Below the pieces are notes generated by a model, which saw nothing but the letters and a program-made list of their open reading frames with translations, did no database searches and had not been told where the DNA came from. From Verrucomicrobiota bacterium (GTDB taxonomy: Bacteria > Verrucomicrobiota > Verrucomicrobiia > Opitutales > UBA953), in NCBI GenBank assembly GCA_009924535.1, contig RFRI01000114.1:1-5418 (forward strand): a DNA stretch of 5,418 bases, in the 5' to 3' direction. A program made the position numbers and the translations under genes. Below, in pieces: positions 1 to 5,418 of the stretch. The first letter of the stretch is position 1; every line of letters starts with the position of its first letter.

Positions 1-2296
1 CCAGATGTACGGCGACGTCGTCCTCGGCGTGCAGAAGCGCGAAGGCGAAGACCATGAGCCGTTCGAGACGGTCATCGAAGAATTCAAGCACGAGAAGTAC
101 GACGGCGACGTCGAAGACTCCGCCCTCACCGCCGCCGACCAGCAGGAGCTCGTCAAGCGCTTCAAGGCCCTCGTCAAGGAGCGCACCGGCCGCGTCTTCC
201 CGAACGACCCGTGGGAACAGCTGCGTGGCGCCGCCGGCGCCGTGTTCTCTTCCTGGATGAACGACCGCGCGATCGTCTATCGCCGCAAGTACAACATCCC
301 CGCCGAGTGGGGCACCGCCGTCAACGTCCAGGCCATGGTGTTCGGCAACACCGGCGACAAGTCCGGCTCCGGCGTCGCCTTCACCCGTAACCCCGCCAAC
401 GGCGTGGACGAGTTCTACGGCGAATTCCTCATCAACGCCCAGGGCGAAGACGTCGTCGCCGGCGTGCGCACCCCCGAGCCGGTCAGCAAGCTCAAGGCCG
501 TGATGCCCGAGAGCTACGCCCAGCTCATGAAGGTCCGCCAGACCCTCGAGAAGCACTTCAAGGACGTCCAGGACATCGAGTTCACCGTCCAGGAAGGCAA
601 GCTGTACATGCTCCAGACGCGTAACGGCAAGCGCACCGCCGCCGCCGCGCTGAAGTTCGCCGCCGACATGGTGAAGGAAAAGCTCATCGACTGGGAAACC
701 GCCATCATGCGCAACCCGGCCGACCAGCTCGAACAGCTGCTGGCCCCGATCTTCGACCTCGCTGAAGTCAAGAAGGCCAAGGCTATCGCCACCGGTCTCC
801 CGGCCGGCCCTGGCGCCGCCACCGGCAAGATCTACTTCAACGCCGAGCGCGCCGTCATCGCCGCCGAGAAGGGCGAGAAGGTCCTCCTCGTCCGCGTCGA
901 GACCTCCCCGGAAGATCTCCGTGGCATGATCGCCGCCGAAGGCATCCTCACCGCTCGCGGTGGTGTGTCCTCGCACGCCGCCCTCGTCGCCCGCCAGATG
1001 GGCAAGGTCTGCGTCTGCGGTGCCGCCGCCGTCTCCATCGACTACGATAAGAAGACGACGACCATCGCTGGTCACACCTTCAAGGAAGGCGACTTCCTCT
1101 CCATCGACGGCACCGCTGGCACGGTCTACGCCGGTCAGATCAAGACCGCTCCTTCGGAAATCGTCTCCGGCCTGCTCAACAACGACAAGGCCGCGCAGAA
1201 GACCGAGAAGTACAAGAACTACGTCCAGCTGATGAAGTGGTGCTCGCAGGCCACCCGCCTGCAGGTCCGCACCAACGCGGATAATCCTGAGCAGACCGCC
1301 CAGGCCCTCGCGTTCGGCGCCCAGGGCATCGGCCTCACCCGCACCGAGCACATGTTCTTCGAAGGCGACCGCATCGACGCCGTCCGCGAGATGATCCTCG
1401 CTGACACCGTCGAAGGCCGCAAGAAGGCCCTCGCGAAGATCCTGCCTTACCAGCGCGCGGACTTCACCGGCATCTTCAAGGCCCTCAACGGCCTGCCCGC
1501 CACGATCCGCCTCCTCGACCCGCCCCTCCACGAGTTCGTGCCGCACGACGAAAAGTCCCAGGCCGCCCTCGCGAAGAAGCTCGGCATCAAGACGGAGAAA
1601 GTCATCGCCCGCGTCGCCGCCCTGCACGAGTTCAACCCGATGCTCGGTCACCGCGGTTGCCGCCTCGGCATCGCCTACCCGGAAATCACCGAGACCCAGG
1701 CTCGCGCTATCTTCGAAGCCGCTGCCGCGGTCCAAAAGAAGGGCATCAAAGTGAAGCCCGAAGTCATGGTGCCCCTCGTCGGCTTCAAGCGTGAGCTCGA
1801 CCTCCAGGTCGAAGTCATCCACCGCGTCGCCGCCGAAGTGCAGAAGGAACAGAAGGTCAAGATCGCCTACTCCGTGGGCACGATGATCGAAGTGCCTCGC
1901 GGCGCCCTCACCGCCGACGAGATCGCGCACACCGCCGAGTTCTTCAGCTTCGGAACGAACGACCTCACCCAGACCGCTCTCGGCGTCAGCCGCGACGACA
2001 TGGGCAACTTCCTCGGCGCCTACACCGAGAACGAGATCTTCAAGAAGAACCCGTTCGCCACGCTCGACCAGACCGGCGTCGGCCAGCTCGTCCAGATCGC
2101 CATCGAGAAAGGTCGCAAGACCCGCCCCGACATCAAGCTCGGCATCTGCGGCGAACACGGCGGCGAACCCGAGTCCGTCAAGTTCTGCCACCGCGTGGGC
2201 CTGAACTACGTCTCCTGCTCGCCTTACCGCGTGCCGGTCGCCCGCCTCGCCGCTGCCCAGGCCGCGATCGAAGAGAAGCGCGCCGCCAAGAAGTAA
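1..2296 (+). CDS. ppdK: Pyruvate, phosphate dikinase, C-terminal ~764 residues (5' end outside window)
   Basis: This cytoplasmic enzyme interconverts pyruvate + ATP + Pi and PEP + AMP + PPi, in gluconeogenesis or PPi-linked glycolysis. The reading frame is already open at the left edge (first full codon at base 2), so the Met codon at base 5 is internal; about 110-150 N-terminal residues are missing compared with the usual ~875-910. Counting from that Met, residues 1-215 are the end of the nucleotide-binding domain ([13 protein letters not shown] at 103-115, GVAFTRNP at 123-130, LQTRNGKR at 203-210). The swivelling phosphohistidine domain has [11 protein letters not shown] with catalytic His324. 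The PEP/pyruvate barrel follows, with RTEHMFFE (446-453), [10 protein letters not shown] (502-511), MIEVPRGAL (627-635), FGTNDLTQ (649-656) and [10 protein letters not shown] (713-722), where Cys715 is the likely acid/base residue. The barrel is complete up to the TAA stop. The position normally phosphorylated by the PDRP regulator, two before the His, is Ser322 rather than the more usual Thr. A strong terminator follows 24 bases after the stop, so this is the last gene of its transcript. The family assignment is secure. Confidence 0.98.
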   Translation, partial: QMYGDVVLGVQKREGEDHEPFETVIEEFKHEKYDGDVEDSALTAADQQELVKRFKALVKERTGRVFPNDPWEQLRGAAGAVFSSWMNDRAIVYRRKYNIPAEWGTAVNVQAMVFGNTGDKSGSGVAFTRNPANGVDEFYGEFLINAQGEDVVAGVRTPEPVSKLKAVMPESYAQLMKVRQTLEKHFKDVQDIEFTVQEGKLYMLQTRNGKRTAAAALKFAADMVKEKLIDWETAIMRNPADQLEQLLAPIFDLAEVKKAKAIATGLPAGPGAATGKIYFNAERAVIAAEKGEKVLLVRVETSPEDLRGMIAAEGILTARGGVSSHAALVARQMGKVCVCGAAAVSIDYDKKTTTIAGHTFKEGDFLSIDGTAGTVYAGQIKTAPSEIVSGLLNNDKAAQKTEKYKNYVQLMKWCSQATRLQVRTNADNPEQTAQALAFGAQGIGLTRTEHMFFEGDRIDAVREMILADTVEGRKKALAKILPYQRADFTGIFKALNGLPATIRLLDPPLHEFVPHDEKSQAALAKKLGIKTEKVIARVAALHEFNPMLGHRGCRLGIAYPEITETQARAIFEAAAAVQKKGIKVKPEVMVPLVGFKRELDLQVEVIHRVAAEVQKEQKVKIAYSVGTMIEVPRGALTADEIAHTAEFFSFGTNDLTQTALGVSRDDMGNFLGAYTENEIFKKNPFATLDQTGVGQLVQIAIEKGRKTRPDIKLGICGEHGGEPESVKFCHRVGLNYVSCSPYRVPVARLAAAQAAIEEKRAAKK

Positions 2297-2320
2297 GCCT
2301 GCCAGTCAGGACCAAGCAAA

Positions 2321-2350
2321 GGGGCGCACCGCGAGGTGCGCCCCTTTTTT
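2321..2350 (+). terminator. Intrinsic terminator of ppdK
   Basis: A perfect 10-bp stem (GGGGCGCACC at 2321-2330 pairing with GGTGCGCCCC at 2335-2344) closes a GCGA tetraloop of the GNRA type and is followed directly by six T residues (2345-2350). It starts 24 bases after the ppdK stop. On the opposite strand the same stem is followed by only three T residues (complement of 2318-2320), so it may also act, more weakly, on transcripts of the convergent small gene. Confidence 0.93.
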
Positions 2351-2368
2351 GTGCCTAGGCAAATGTGG

Positions 2369-2394
2369 GTAGGGCCGAGCATCCCTGCTCGGCC
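2369..2394 (+). repeat. REP-like element: GTAG tetranucleotide plus 9-bp palindrome
   Basis: GTAG (2369-2372) is followed at once by a perfect 9-bp inverted repeat, GGCCGAGCA (2373-2381) and TGCTCGGCC (2386-2394), around a TCCC loop. A GTAG/GGAG-type tetranucleotide abutting an imperfect GC-rich hairpin is the layout of REP sequences mobilised by RAYT (TnpA-REP, Y1/HUH) transposases. It lies in a convergent intergenic gap, a typical REP location. No transposase is in the window and only one copy is visible, so REP identity is inferred from architecture. It could instead be a second transcription-stopping hairpin, but no T-run follows it on either strand. Confidence 0.6.
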
Positions 2395-2395
2395 G

Positions 2396-2423
2396 CGGCC
2401 GGCCAAGACCGCGAGACCGGCCG
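2396..2423. repeat. Second GC-rich hairpin, possible degraded partner of the REP-like element
   Basis: CGGCCGG (2396-2402) pairs with CCGGCCG (2417-2423) around a 14-base loop. It begins one base after the GTAG hairpin and ends just before the stop codon of the minus-strand gene. REP elements often occur as inverted pairs (REPINs), in which a second copy would end in CTAC; no CTAC is seen here, so if this is a partner it is diverged or truncated. It lies just downstream of the minus-strand stop and could protect that mRNA's 3' end. Confidence 0.4.
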
Positions 2424-2425
2424 GC

Positions 2426-2785
2426 TCAGTTGCCCGTCAACTTCGTCATCAGGAACAGGCAACCAAAGAGCGCCGCGGCGAGCGCGACGAAGACCCAGAG
2501 AATCGTGATGCCATTCCCCTTCTTGGCGCTGCGCACGGAACGGAAGGAGCGGCGGCCGCGCGAGCTGACGCGCTGGAGGGAGACTTCCGGGAAGTCCTGG
2601 CCGGCGACCTCCTCGACCTTGCCGTAGGCGTAGCCGAGGTGGATCAGTTCGGCGAAGGCGCGCGACTTGCGGGCCGGCGGGAGACGGTCGAAACCATTGC
2701 ATTCGCGGCCGACGATAAGACGTTCCAGTCCGAGCATGGCATCTTCGGAAGGACGGATGGATGACTGAAACTCAGGGACGCTCAC
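2426..2785 (-). CDS. Unrecognised 119-residue protein with one C-terminal transmembrane helix
   Basis: I do not recognise this family. The protein has a soluble N-terminal part (about residues 1-75) containing a plausible folded core (LERLIVGRECNGFDRL at 20-35 and AFAELIHLGYAYGKVEEV at 43-60). A strongly basic stretch follows (RR at 78-79, R82, R85, KK at 88-89), then one hydrophobic helix at about 93-113 and a short tail ending TKLTGN. The positive-inside rule predicts a cytoplasmic N-terminal domain anchored by its tail in the inner membrane. The start is GTG (2783-2785); an in-frame TAA lies three codons upstream, so it cannot be longer, while the ATG at 2735-2737 (residue 17) is the alternative start. 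No Shine-Dalgarno sequence precedes the GTG. It is convergent with ppdK and divergent from thiD, so it is probably transcribed alone. The helix with its basic flank, and promoter-like sequence upstream, make this frame more believable than the overlapping ones. No enzymatic motif or cysteine pair is evident. Confidence 0.75.
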   Translation of the reverse strand: MSVPEFQSSIRPSEDAMLGLERLIVGRECNGFDRLPPARKSRAFAELIHLGYAYGKVEEVAGQDFPEVSLQRVSSRGRRSFRSVRSAKKGNGITILWVFVALAAALFGCLFLMTKLTGN

Positions 2786-2802
2786 TGCTAATTAACTATG
2801 CT

Positions 2803-2823
2803 GACTTATCGTCCCGGTAAGTC
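2803..2823. promoter_or_regulatory. Dyad GACTTA-N9-TAAGTC, possible operator
   Basis: GACTTA (2803-2808) and TAAGTC (2818-2823) are perfect inverted half-sites. In RNA the pairing extends through a T-G and a C-G pair to an 8-bp stem with a GTCCC loop (2811-2815). The dyad overlaps the candidate -10 of the minus-strand promoter, a position suited to a repressor. No regulator gene is present to link to it. Confidence 0.3.
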
Positions 2824-2833
2824 CTTGCGACAA
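2805..2833 (-). promoter_or_regulatory. Candidate sigma-70-type promoter for the small membrane-protein gene
   Basis: Read on the minus strand, TTGTCG (2828-2833) and GATAAG (2805-2810) each match the -35 and -10 consensus at four of six positions and are separated by exactly 17 bases. The start of transcription would fall around 2796-2799, giving a leader of only about 10-15 bases before the GTG at 2785. The match is moderate and the consensus in this lineage is not known to me, so this is tentative. Confidence 0.35.
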
Positions 2834-2843
2834 GAGGATATTC

Positions 2844-2853
2844 GGATTAATCC
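2844..2853. promoter_or_regulatory. Perfect 10-bp palindrome GGATTAATCC upstream of the thiD -10 box
   Basis: GGATTAATCC is self-complementary over its full length and ends five bases before the TATAAT box, i.e. in the -35/-10 spacer region of the thiD promoter. It could be a regulator site, but a 10-bp palindrome has an appreciable chance of arising randomly in a stretch this size. Confidence 0.22.
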
Positions 2854-2858
2854 CTCAA

Positions 2859-2864
2859 TATAAT
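2859..2864 (+). promoter_or_regulatory. Consensus -10 box (TATAAT) of the thiD promoter
   Basis: TATAAT matches the sigma-70 -10 hexamer at all six positions and lies 27 bases before the thiD ATG, implying a start near 2871 and a leader of about 20 bases. No good -35 is found at 16-18 bases (2836-2841 reads GGATAT), so the promoter may need an activator or be weak. The leader is too short for a TPP riboswitch and has no Shine-Dalgarno sequence. Confidence 0.5.
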
Positions 2865-2891
2865 CAGCCTGCCCCGGTTGCTTTTTATCCC

Positions 2892-3680
2892 ATGACCCAA
2901 ACCTCCGCCAGCCGCGAGCTTCCCGTCGCCCTCAGCATCGCCGGATCCGACAGCGGAGCGGGCGCCGGCATCCAGGCGGATCTGCTCACTTTTGCTTCTC
3001 AGGGAGTGTTCGGAACGACGGCTATCACGTGCCTCACCGCACAGAATCCGCACGGCGTCTCTGGCATCCAGGCGAGCCCTGCGGCGTTTGTCGTGGAGCA
3101 GTGCGCGCAGGTCGCAGCCCACTTCCATCCCAAGGCGCTCAAGACCGGCATGCTGCTCAACGCTGAGATCGTCCTCGCCGTCGCCGGCTTCATCCAGTCG
3201 TCGGGGATTCCTGCCGTCGTCGATCCCGTCATGGTCGCTTCGAGCGGCGCCACCCTGCTCGCTCCGGATGCCATCGCCGCCGTGCGCACGCGGCTGATCC
3301 CGCTCGCCGCGTTGGTCACCCCGAATCTCGACGAAGCCACGATCTTGCTCGGACGGAAATCTCTTGGTGGCACCGATGAAGCGCTCGAGCTCGCCAAGGC
3401 CTATGGCGTGCCGTTCCTGCTCAAGGGCGGCCATGCCGAAGGCGACGACCTCACCGACTGCCTCGCTTGGCCGACCGGCGAGACCAAGGTCTTCCAGGCC
3501 CGCCGCGCCCCCCACGTGGACACGCATGGAAGCGGTTGCACCCTTTCGGCGGCCATCACCGCCCAGCTCGCCAAGGGCAAGAGCCTCTCCGAAGCCGTCA
3601 CAATCGCCCATGCTTACCTCCAGGGGGCGATCCATGGCCCGATCCAGGTCGCGGGGTTGAATTGTATTAGGCACCTCTGA
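2892..3680 (+). CDS. thiD: Bifunctional hydroxymethylpyrimidine / phosphomethylpyrimidine kinase
   Basis: ThiD phosphorylates 4-amino-5-hydroxymethyl-2-methylpyrimidine and then its monophosphate, giving HMP-PP, the pyrimidine half of thiamine, in the cytoplasm. The 262-residue length matches stand-alone ThiD (about 260-270). Ribokinase-fold motifs appear in order: substrate loop AGSDSGAGAGIQAD (17-30), TAQNPHGV (49-56, with Gln51 at the expected pyrimidine-binding position), KTGML (84-88), DPVMVASSG (111-119), TPNLDEA (143-149), KGGH (178-181), and the anion-hole motif DTHGSGCTLSAAI (210-222), where Cys216 is the conserved cysteine. No ThiE or other domain is fused. The ATG at 2892 gives the family's usual short N-terminal lead before the SIAGSD segment; no Shine-Dalgarno sequence precedes it. 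No other thi gene is adjacent, and it has its own promoter-like TATAAT. The TGA stop touches the inverted hexamer array that follows. PdxK-like pyridoxal kinase is an alternative within the superfamily but fits the motifs less well. Confidence 0.96.
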   Translation: MTQTSASRELPVALSIAGSDSGAGAGIQADLLTFASQGVFGTTAITCLTAQNPHGVSGIQASPAAFVVEQCAQVAAHFHPKALKTGMLLNAEIVLAVAGFIQSSGIPAVVDPVMVASSGATLLAPDAIAAVRTRLIPLAALVTPNLDEATILLGRKSLGGTDEALELAKAYGVPFLLKGGHAEGDDLTDCLAWPTGETKVFQARRAPHVDTHGSGCTLSAAITAQLAKGKSLSEAVTIAHAYLQGAIHGPIQVAGLNCIRHL

Positions 3681-3820
3681 AATAGGGCTAGGGCTAGGGC
3701 TAGGGCCAGGGCTGGGACTGGGAGGAAAAGAGGGCTACAAGGGGCTTTTTGCTTAAAAATAGGCATTTATTGCCTAGCCCTGGCCCTAGCCCCAGCCCTA
3801 GCCCTCTTCGGCCCTATTTA
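3680..3820. repeat. Inverted array of GGGCTA-type hexamers between thiD and ilvB
   Basis: The array starts at the last base of the thiD stop. Its left arm has four perfect TAGGGC units in tandem (3683-3706), then CAGGGC, TGGGAC and TGGGAG (to 3724). The right arm carries the complementary units GCCCTG, GCCCTA, GCCCCA, GCCCTA, GCCCTC (3777-3806), then TTCG and a final GCCCTA (3811-3816). The outermost ends are a perfect 9-bp inverted repeat: AAATAGGGC (3680-3688) and GCCCTATTT (3811-3819). At the centre TAGGCA (3760-3765) and TGCCTA (3771-3776) form a hairpin with a TTTAT loop, inside an AT-rich segment (about 3746-3770). The arms are unequal in length, because about 35 non-repetitive bases (3725-3759) sit on the left side only. 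No coding is visible. It may be a MITE-like or palindromic repeat, a folded 3' end of thiD mRNA, or both; there is no T-run typical of an intrinsic terminator after the right arm. Confidence 0.85.
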
Positions 3821-3903
3821 CCGCCACTTATTCACACTTGCCCCCGTTAGCCCGCTACCTTTTCTAACCCATTCCCTGCAGGCTCGACCTGCCCCCTAAG
3901 ACC
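3821..3903 (+). other. ilvB upstream region, no confident signal
   Basis: These 83 bases must hold the ilvB leader, and the promoter too unless thiD transcription reads through. Only weak hexamers are seen (TTGCCC at 3838-3843 with TTTCTA at 3861-3866, 17 bases apart). A small hairpin, GCAGG (3878-3882) and CCTGC (3888-3892), ends 11 bases before the ATG. There is no Shine-Dalgarno sequence, no ATG-initiated leader peptide rich in Ile/Leu/Val, and no T-box. Confidence 0.3.
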
Positions 3904-5418
3904 ATGCCCAAAAAGAACGCTGCCAAGAAGTCCACCGCCACCGCCCCCTCGGCCGTCTCGGCCAAGACCGGCGTCAAGATGCGCGGCTGCGACGTCATGG
4001 TGCGATGCCTCGAGAACCTCGGCGTCGACACGATCTTCGCCTACCCGGGCGGCGCCTCGATGGAGCTCCACCAGGGCCTGACCCGCTCCAAGAAGATCCG
4101 CACCATCCTGCCCCGCCACGAACAGGGCGGCGCCTTCATGGCGCACGGCTACGCGCGCTCGACCGGCAAGCCCGGCGTGTGCATGGCCACCTCCGGTCCC
4201 GGCGCGACGAATCTCGTCACCGCGATCGCCGACGCGCACATGGACAGCATCCCGCTGATCTGCATCACCGGCCAGGTCTACCAGCAGTTCATCGGTCGCG
4301 CCGCCTTCCAGGAAACCGACTTCTACGGCATGACCCTGCCGATCGTGAAGCACTCCTTCCTCGTCCTCGATTACAACGAGCTGCCGAGCATCATGTACAA
4401 GGCCTTCAAGATCGCCACCACCGGCCGTCCGGGCCCCGTGGTGATCGACATCCCGAAGGACATCCAGCAGCACGAGTGGGTCCCGGTCTTCCCGAAGAAC
4501 CCGGACGACGTCTCCATCCCCGGCCTGCCGACGCCTCCGAAGTGCGCCGACAGCGAGCTGGAGCAGGTCCTGCGTCTCATCGAAGGCGCCAAGCAGCCCG
4601 CGATCTACATCGGCGGCGGCATCCTTTCCGGCGACGCCCACAAGGAGCTCCGCGCCTTCGCCGAAGCCACCGGCATCCCCGTCGCTTCCACGCTGATGGG
4701 CCTCGGCGCCTTCCCCTGCGACCATCCGCAGTCCCTCTACTGGTACGGCATCCACTCGGACATCAAGCACGCGCTCAGCCGCCTCACCGCGCTCGCCAAG
4801 AAGGGCTTCAAGAAGCCTGACCTGAAGAAGTGGTACGAGACCATCAACGGCTGGAAGAAAGAGCACCCGTATCCGTTCAGCTACGAGCGCAAGACGAAGC
4901 ACATCCTCCCGCAGGAAGCCATCGAAGTCCTCTTCGAGGAGACCAAGGGCAAGGCGATCATCTCCACCGGCGTCGGCCAGCACCAGATGTGGGCCCCGCA
5001 GTACTACCGCTTCAACGAACCGCGCCGCTTCATCAGCTCGCTCGGCGCTGGCACCATGGGCTTCGGCCTCCCGGCCGCCATCGGCGCCAAGGTCGCCAAC
5101 CCGGACACCCAGGTCATCGACATCGACGGCGACGGCTCGTTCCTGATGAACATCCAGGAGCTCGCGTGCATGAAGATCGAGAAGATCAACGCGAAGATCC
5201 TCATCCTGAACAACCAGCACCTGGGCATGGTGGTGCAGTGGGAAGACCGCTTCTACGCCGGCTCCCGCGGCCACACGATCCTCGGCGACGCCAAGAACAT
5301 CGGCTCTCCCGACAACCCGGGCGGCCTCTACCCTGACTTCGTCAAGATCGCCAACGGCTTCGGCATCAAGGCCCGCCAGGTCATGAAGCGCGAAGACCTC
5401 CGCGCCGCCATGCGCGAG
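3904..5418 (+). CDS. ilvB: Acetolactate synthase large subunit, 3' end outside window, with an apparent ~60-residue internal deletion
   Basis: Acetohydroxyacid synthase condenses two pyruvates, or pyruvate and 2-oxobutyrate, as the first common step of Val/Leu/Ile synthesis; it uses ThDP, Mg2+ and FAD. The 505 residues seen begin with a Lys/Ala/Ser-rich lead (1-25) and the ThDP PYR domain: [10 protein letters not shown] (47-56), [15 protein letters not shown] with catalytic Glu73 (71-85), TSGPGATN (96-103) and AFQETDFYG (134-142). The central domain follows (to about 345), then the ThDP PP domain with GDGSF (409-413), NNQHLGMV (436-443), QWEDRFY (445-451) and GSPDNPGG (467-474). About 60-90 C-terminal residues lie beyond the window. 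The odd point is in the central domain: LMGLGAF...YWYG (to residue 282) runs straight into IHSDIKHAL (283-291). In the family about 60 residues stand between these, including the MHG, G-x-RFDDR-x-TGK and HIDIDPAEIGK segments that contact FAD. The frame stays open, so this is a clean in-frame loss; function is doubtful if it is real. The start is ATG 3904 without a Shine-Dalgarno sequence; Met26 (3979) is an alternative. The regulatory-subunit gene ilvH/ilvN would be expected downstream. Confidence 0.94.
   Translation, partial: MPKKNAAKKSTATAPSAVSAKTGVKMRGCDVMVRCLENLGVDTIFAYPGGASMELHQGLTRSKKIRTILPRHEQGGAFMAHGYARSTGKPGVCMATSGPGATNLVTAIADAHMDSIPLICITGQVYQQFIGRAAFQETDFYGMTLPIVKHSFLVLDYNELPSIMYKAFKIATTGRPGPVVIDIPKDIQQHEWVPVFPKNPDDVSIPGLPTPPKCADSELEQVLRLIEGAKQPAIYIGGGILSGDAHKELRAFAEATGIPVASTLMGLGAFPCDHPQSLYWYGIHSDIKHALSRLTALAKKGFKKPDLKKWYETINGWKKEHPYPFSYERKTKHILPQEAIEVLFEETKGKAIISTGVGQHQMWAPQYYRFNEPRRFISSLGAGTMGFGLPAAIGAKVANPDTQVIDIDGDGSFLMNIQELACMKIEKINAKILILNNQHLGMVVQWEDRFYAGSRGHTILGDAKNIGSPDNPGGLYPDFVKIANGFGIKARQVMKREDLRAAMRE

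Noticed and set aside
2336..2764. Plus-strand 142-codon frame and overlapping minus-strand 115-codon frame (2355-2702) around the small gene
   Set aside because: The plus frame starts inside the ppdK terminator stem and both run through the REP-like hairpins; neither has a membrane helix or recognisable domain, unlike the 119-residue minus-strand frame.
2865..2891. TPP riboswitch upstream of thiD
   Set aside because: The inferred leader is about 20 bases and no CUGAGA-type thi-box core is present in the intergenic region.
2847..3674. 275-codon open frame on the minus strand opposite thiD
   Set aside because: It is fully antisense to a gene with all ThiD motifs, has repetitive Arg/Gly/Asp-rich composition, and would overlap the thiD promoter.
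3680..3820. CRISPR array or telomere-type chromosome end
   Set aside because: The units are 6 bp with no spacers, and the array is short, internal, inverted and flanked by intact metabolic genes.
3680..3820. Simple intrinsic terminator for thiD
   Set aside because: The T-run at 3746-3750 follows no stable adjacent stem and the right arm is not followed by T residues, so the standard layout is not met, although partial termination by the large fold is possible.
3821..3903. Branched-chain leader-peptide attenuator or T-box before ilvB
   Set aside because: No ATG-initiated short frame rich in Ile/Val/Leu codons and no T-box-like sequence is visible; there is only a 5-bp hairpin near the start.
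3847..5274. 475-codon open frame on the minus strand opposite ilvB
   Set aside because: Its translation is a compositionally biased Asp/Arg/Gly/Val/His string with no motif, as expected from the antisense of a GC3-rich gene; the opposite strand is unmistakable acetolactate synthase.

Overview
The window holds four protein genes of a high-GC bacterium. The very high G/C at third codon positions, the Lys/Ala-rich coding style, the REP-like palindrome and the lack of Shine-Dalgarno sequences at all three visible starts suggest a Verrucomicrobiota (Opitutales-like) genome or MAG. That placement is inferred from general resemblance, not proven. The content is mainly chromosomal metabolism; no phage, plasmid, CRISPR or transposase gene is visible.

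Layout. Bases 1-2296 (+) are the C-terminal ~764 residues of pyruvate, phosphate dikinase (ppdK), whose N-terminus lies upstream of the window. It ends in a textbook intrinsic terminator (2321-2350). A REP-like GTAG-plus-hairpin element with a second GC hairpin (2369-2423) fills the rest of the convergent gap. Bases 2426-2785 (-) encode an unrecognised 119-residue protein with one C-terminal membrane helix. A 106-bp AT-richer divergent intergenic region (2786-2891) carries a consensus TATAAT facing thiD, a plausible -35/-10 pair facing the small gene, and two short dyads. Bases 2892-3680 (+) are thiD (HMP/HMP-P kinase, thiamine synthesis). The 223-bp gap to the next gene starts with a striking inverted array of GGGCTA-type hexamers (3680-3820), with G-quadruplex-capable tracts on opposite strands around an AT-rich centre. 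Bases 3904-5418 (+) are the 5' part of ilvB (acetolactate synthase large subunit), which runs off the window.

The enzymes do not form one pathway, but pyruvate links two of them: PPDK interconverts pyruvate and PEP, and IlvB condenses pyruvate towards branched-chain amino acids. ThiD makes the pyrimidine half of thiamine, and thiamine diphosphate is the cofactor of IlvB. The spacers between the genes argue for separate transcription rather than one operon.

The most notable points are: (1) ilvB appears to lack about 60 residues of its central FAD-binding domain as a clean in-frame deletion near 4747-4758; (2) the hexamer inverted array between thiD and ilvB; (3) the REP-like element. I did not find convincing evidence of a new multi-gene system.
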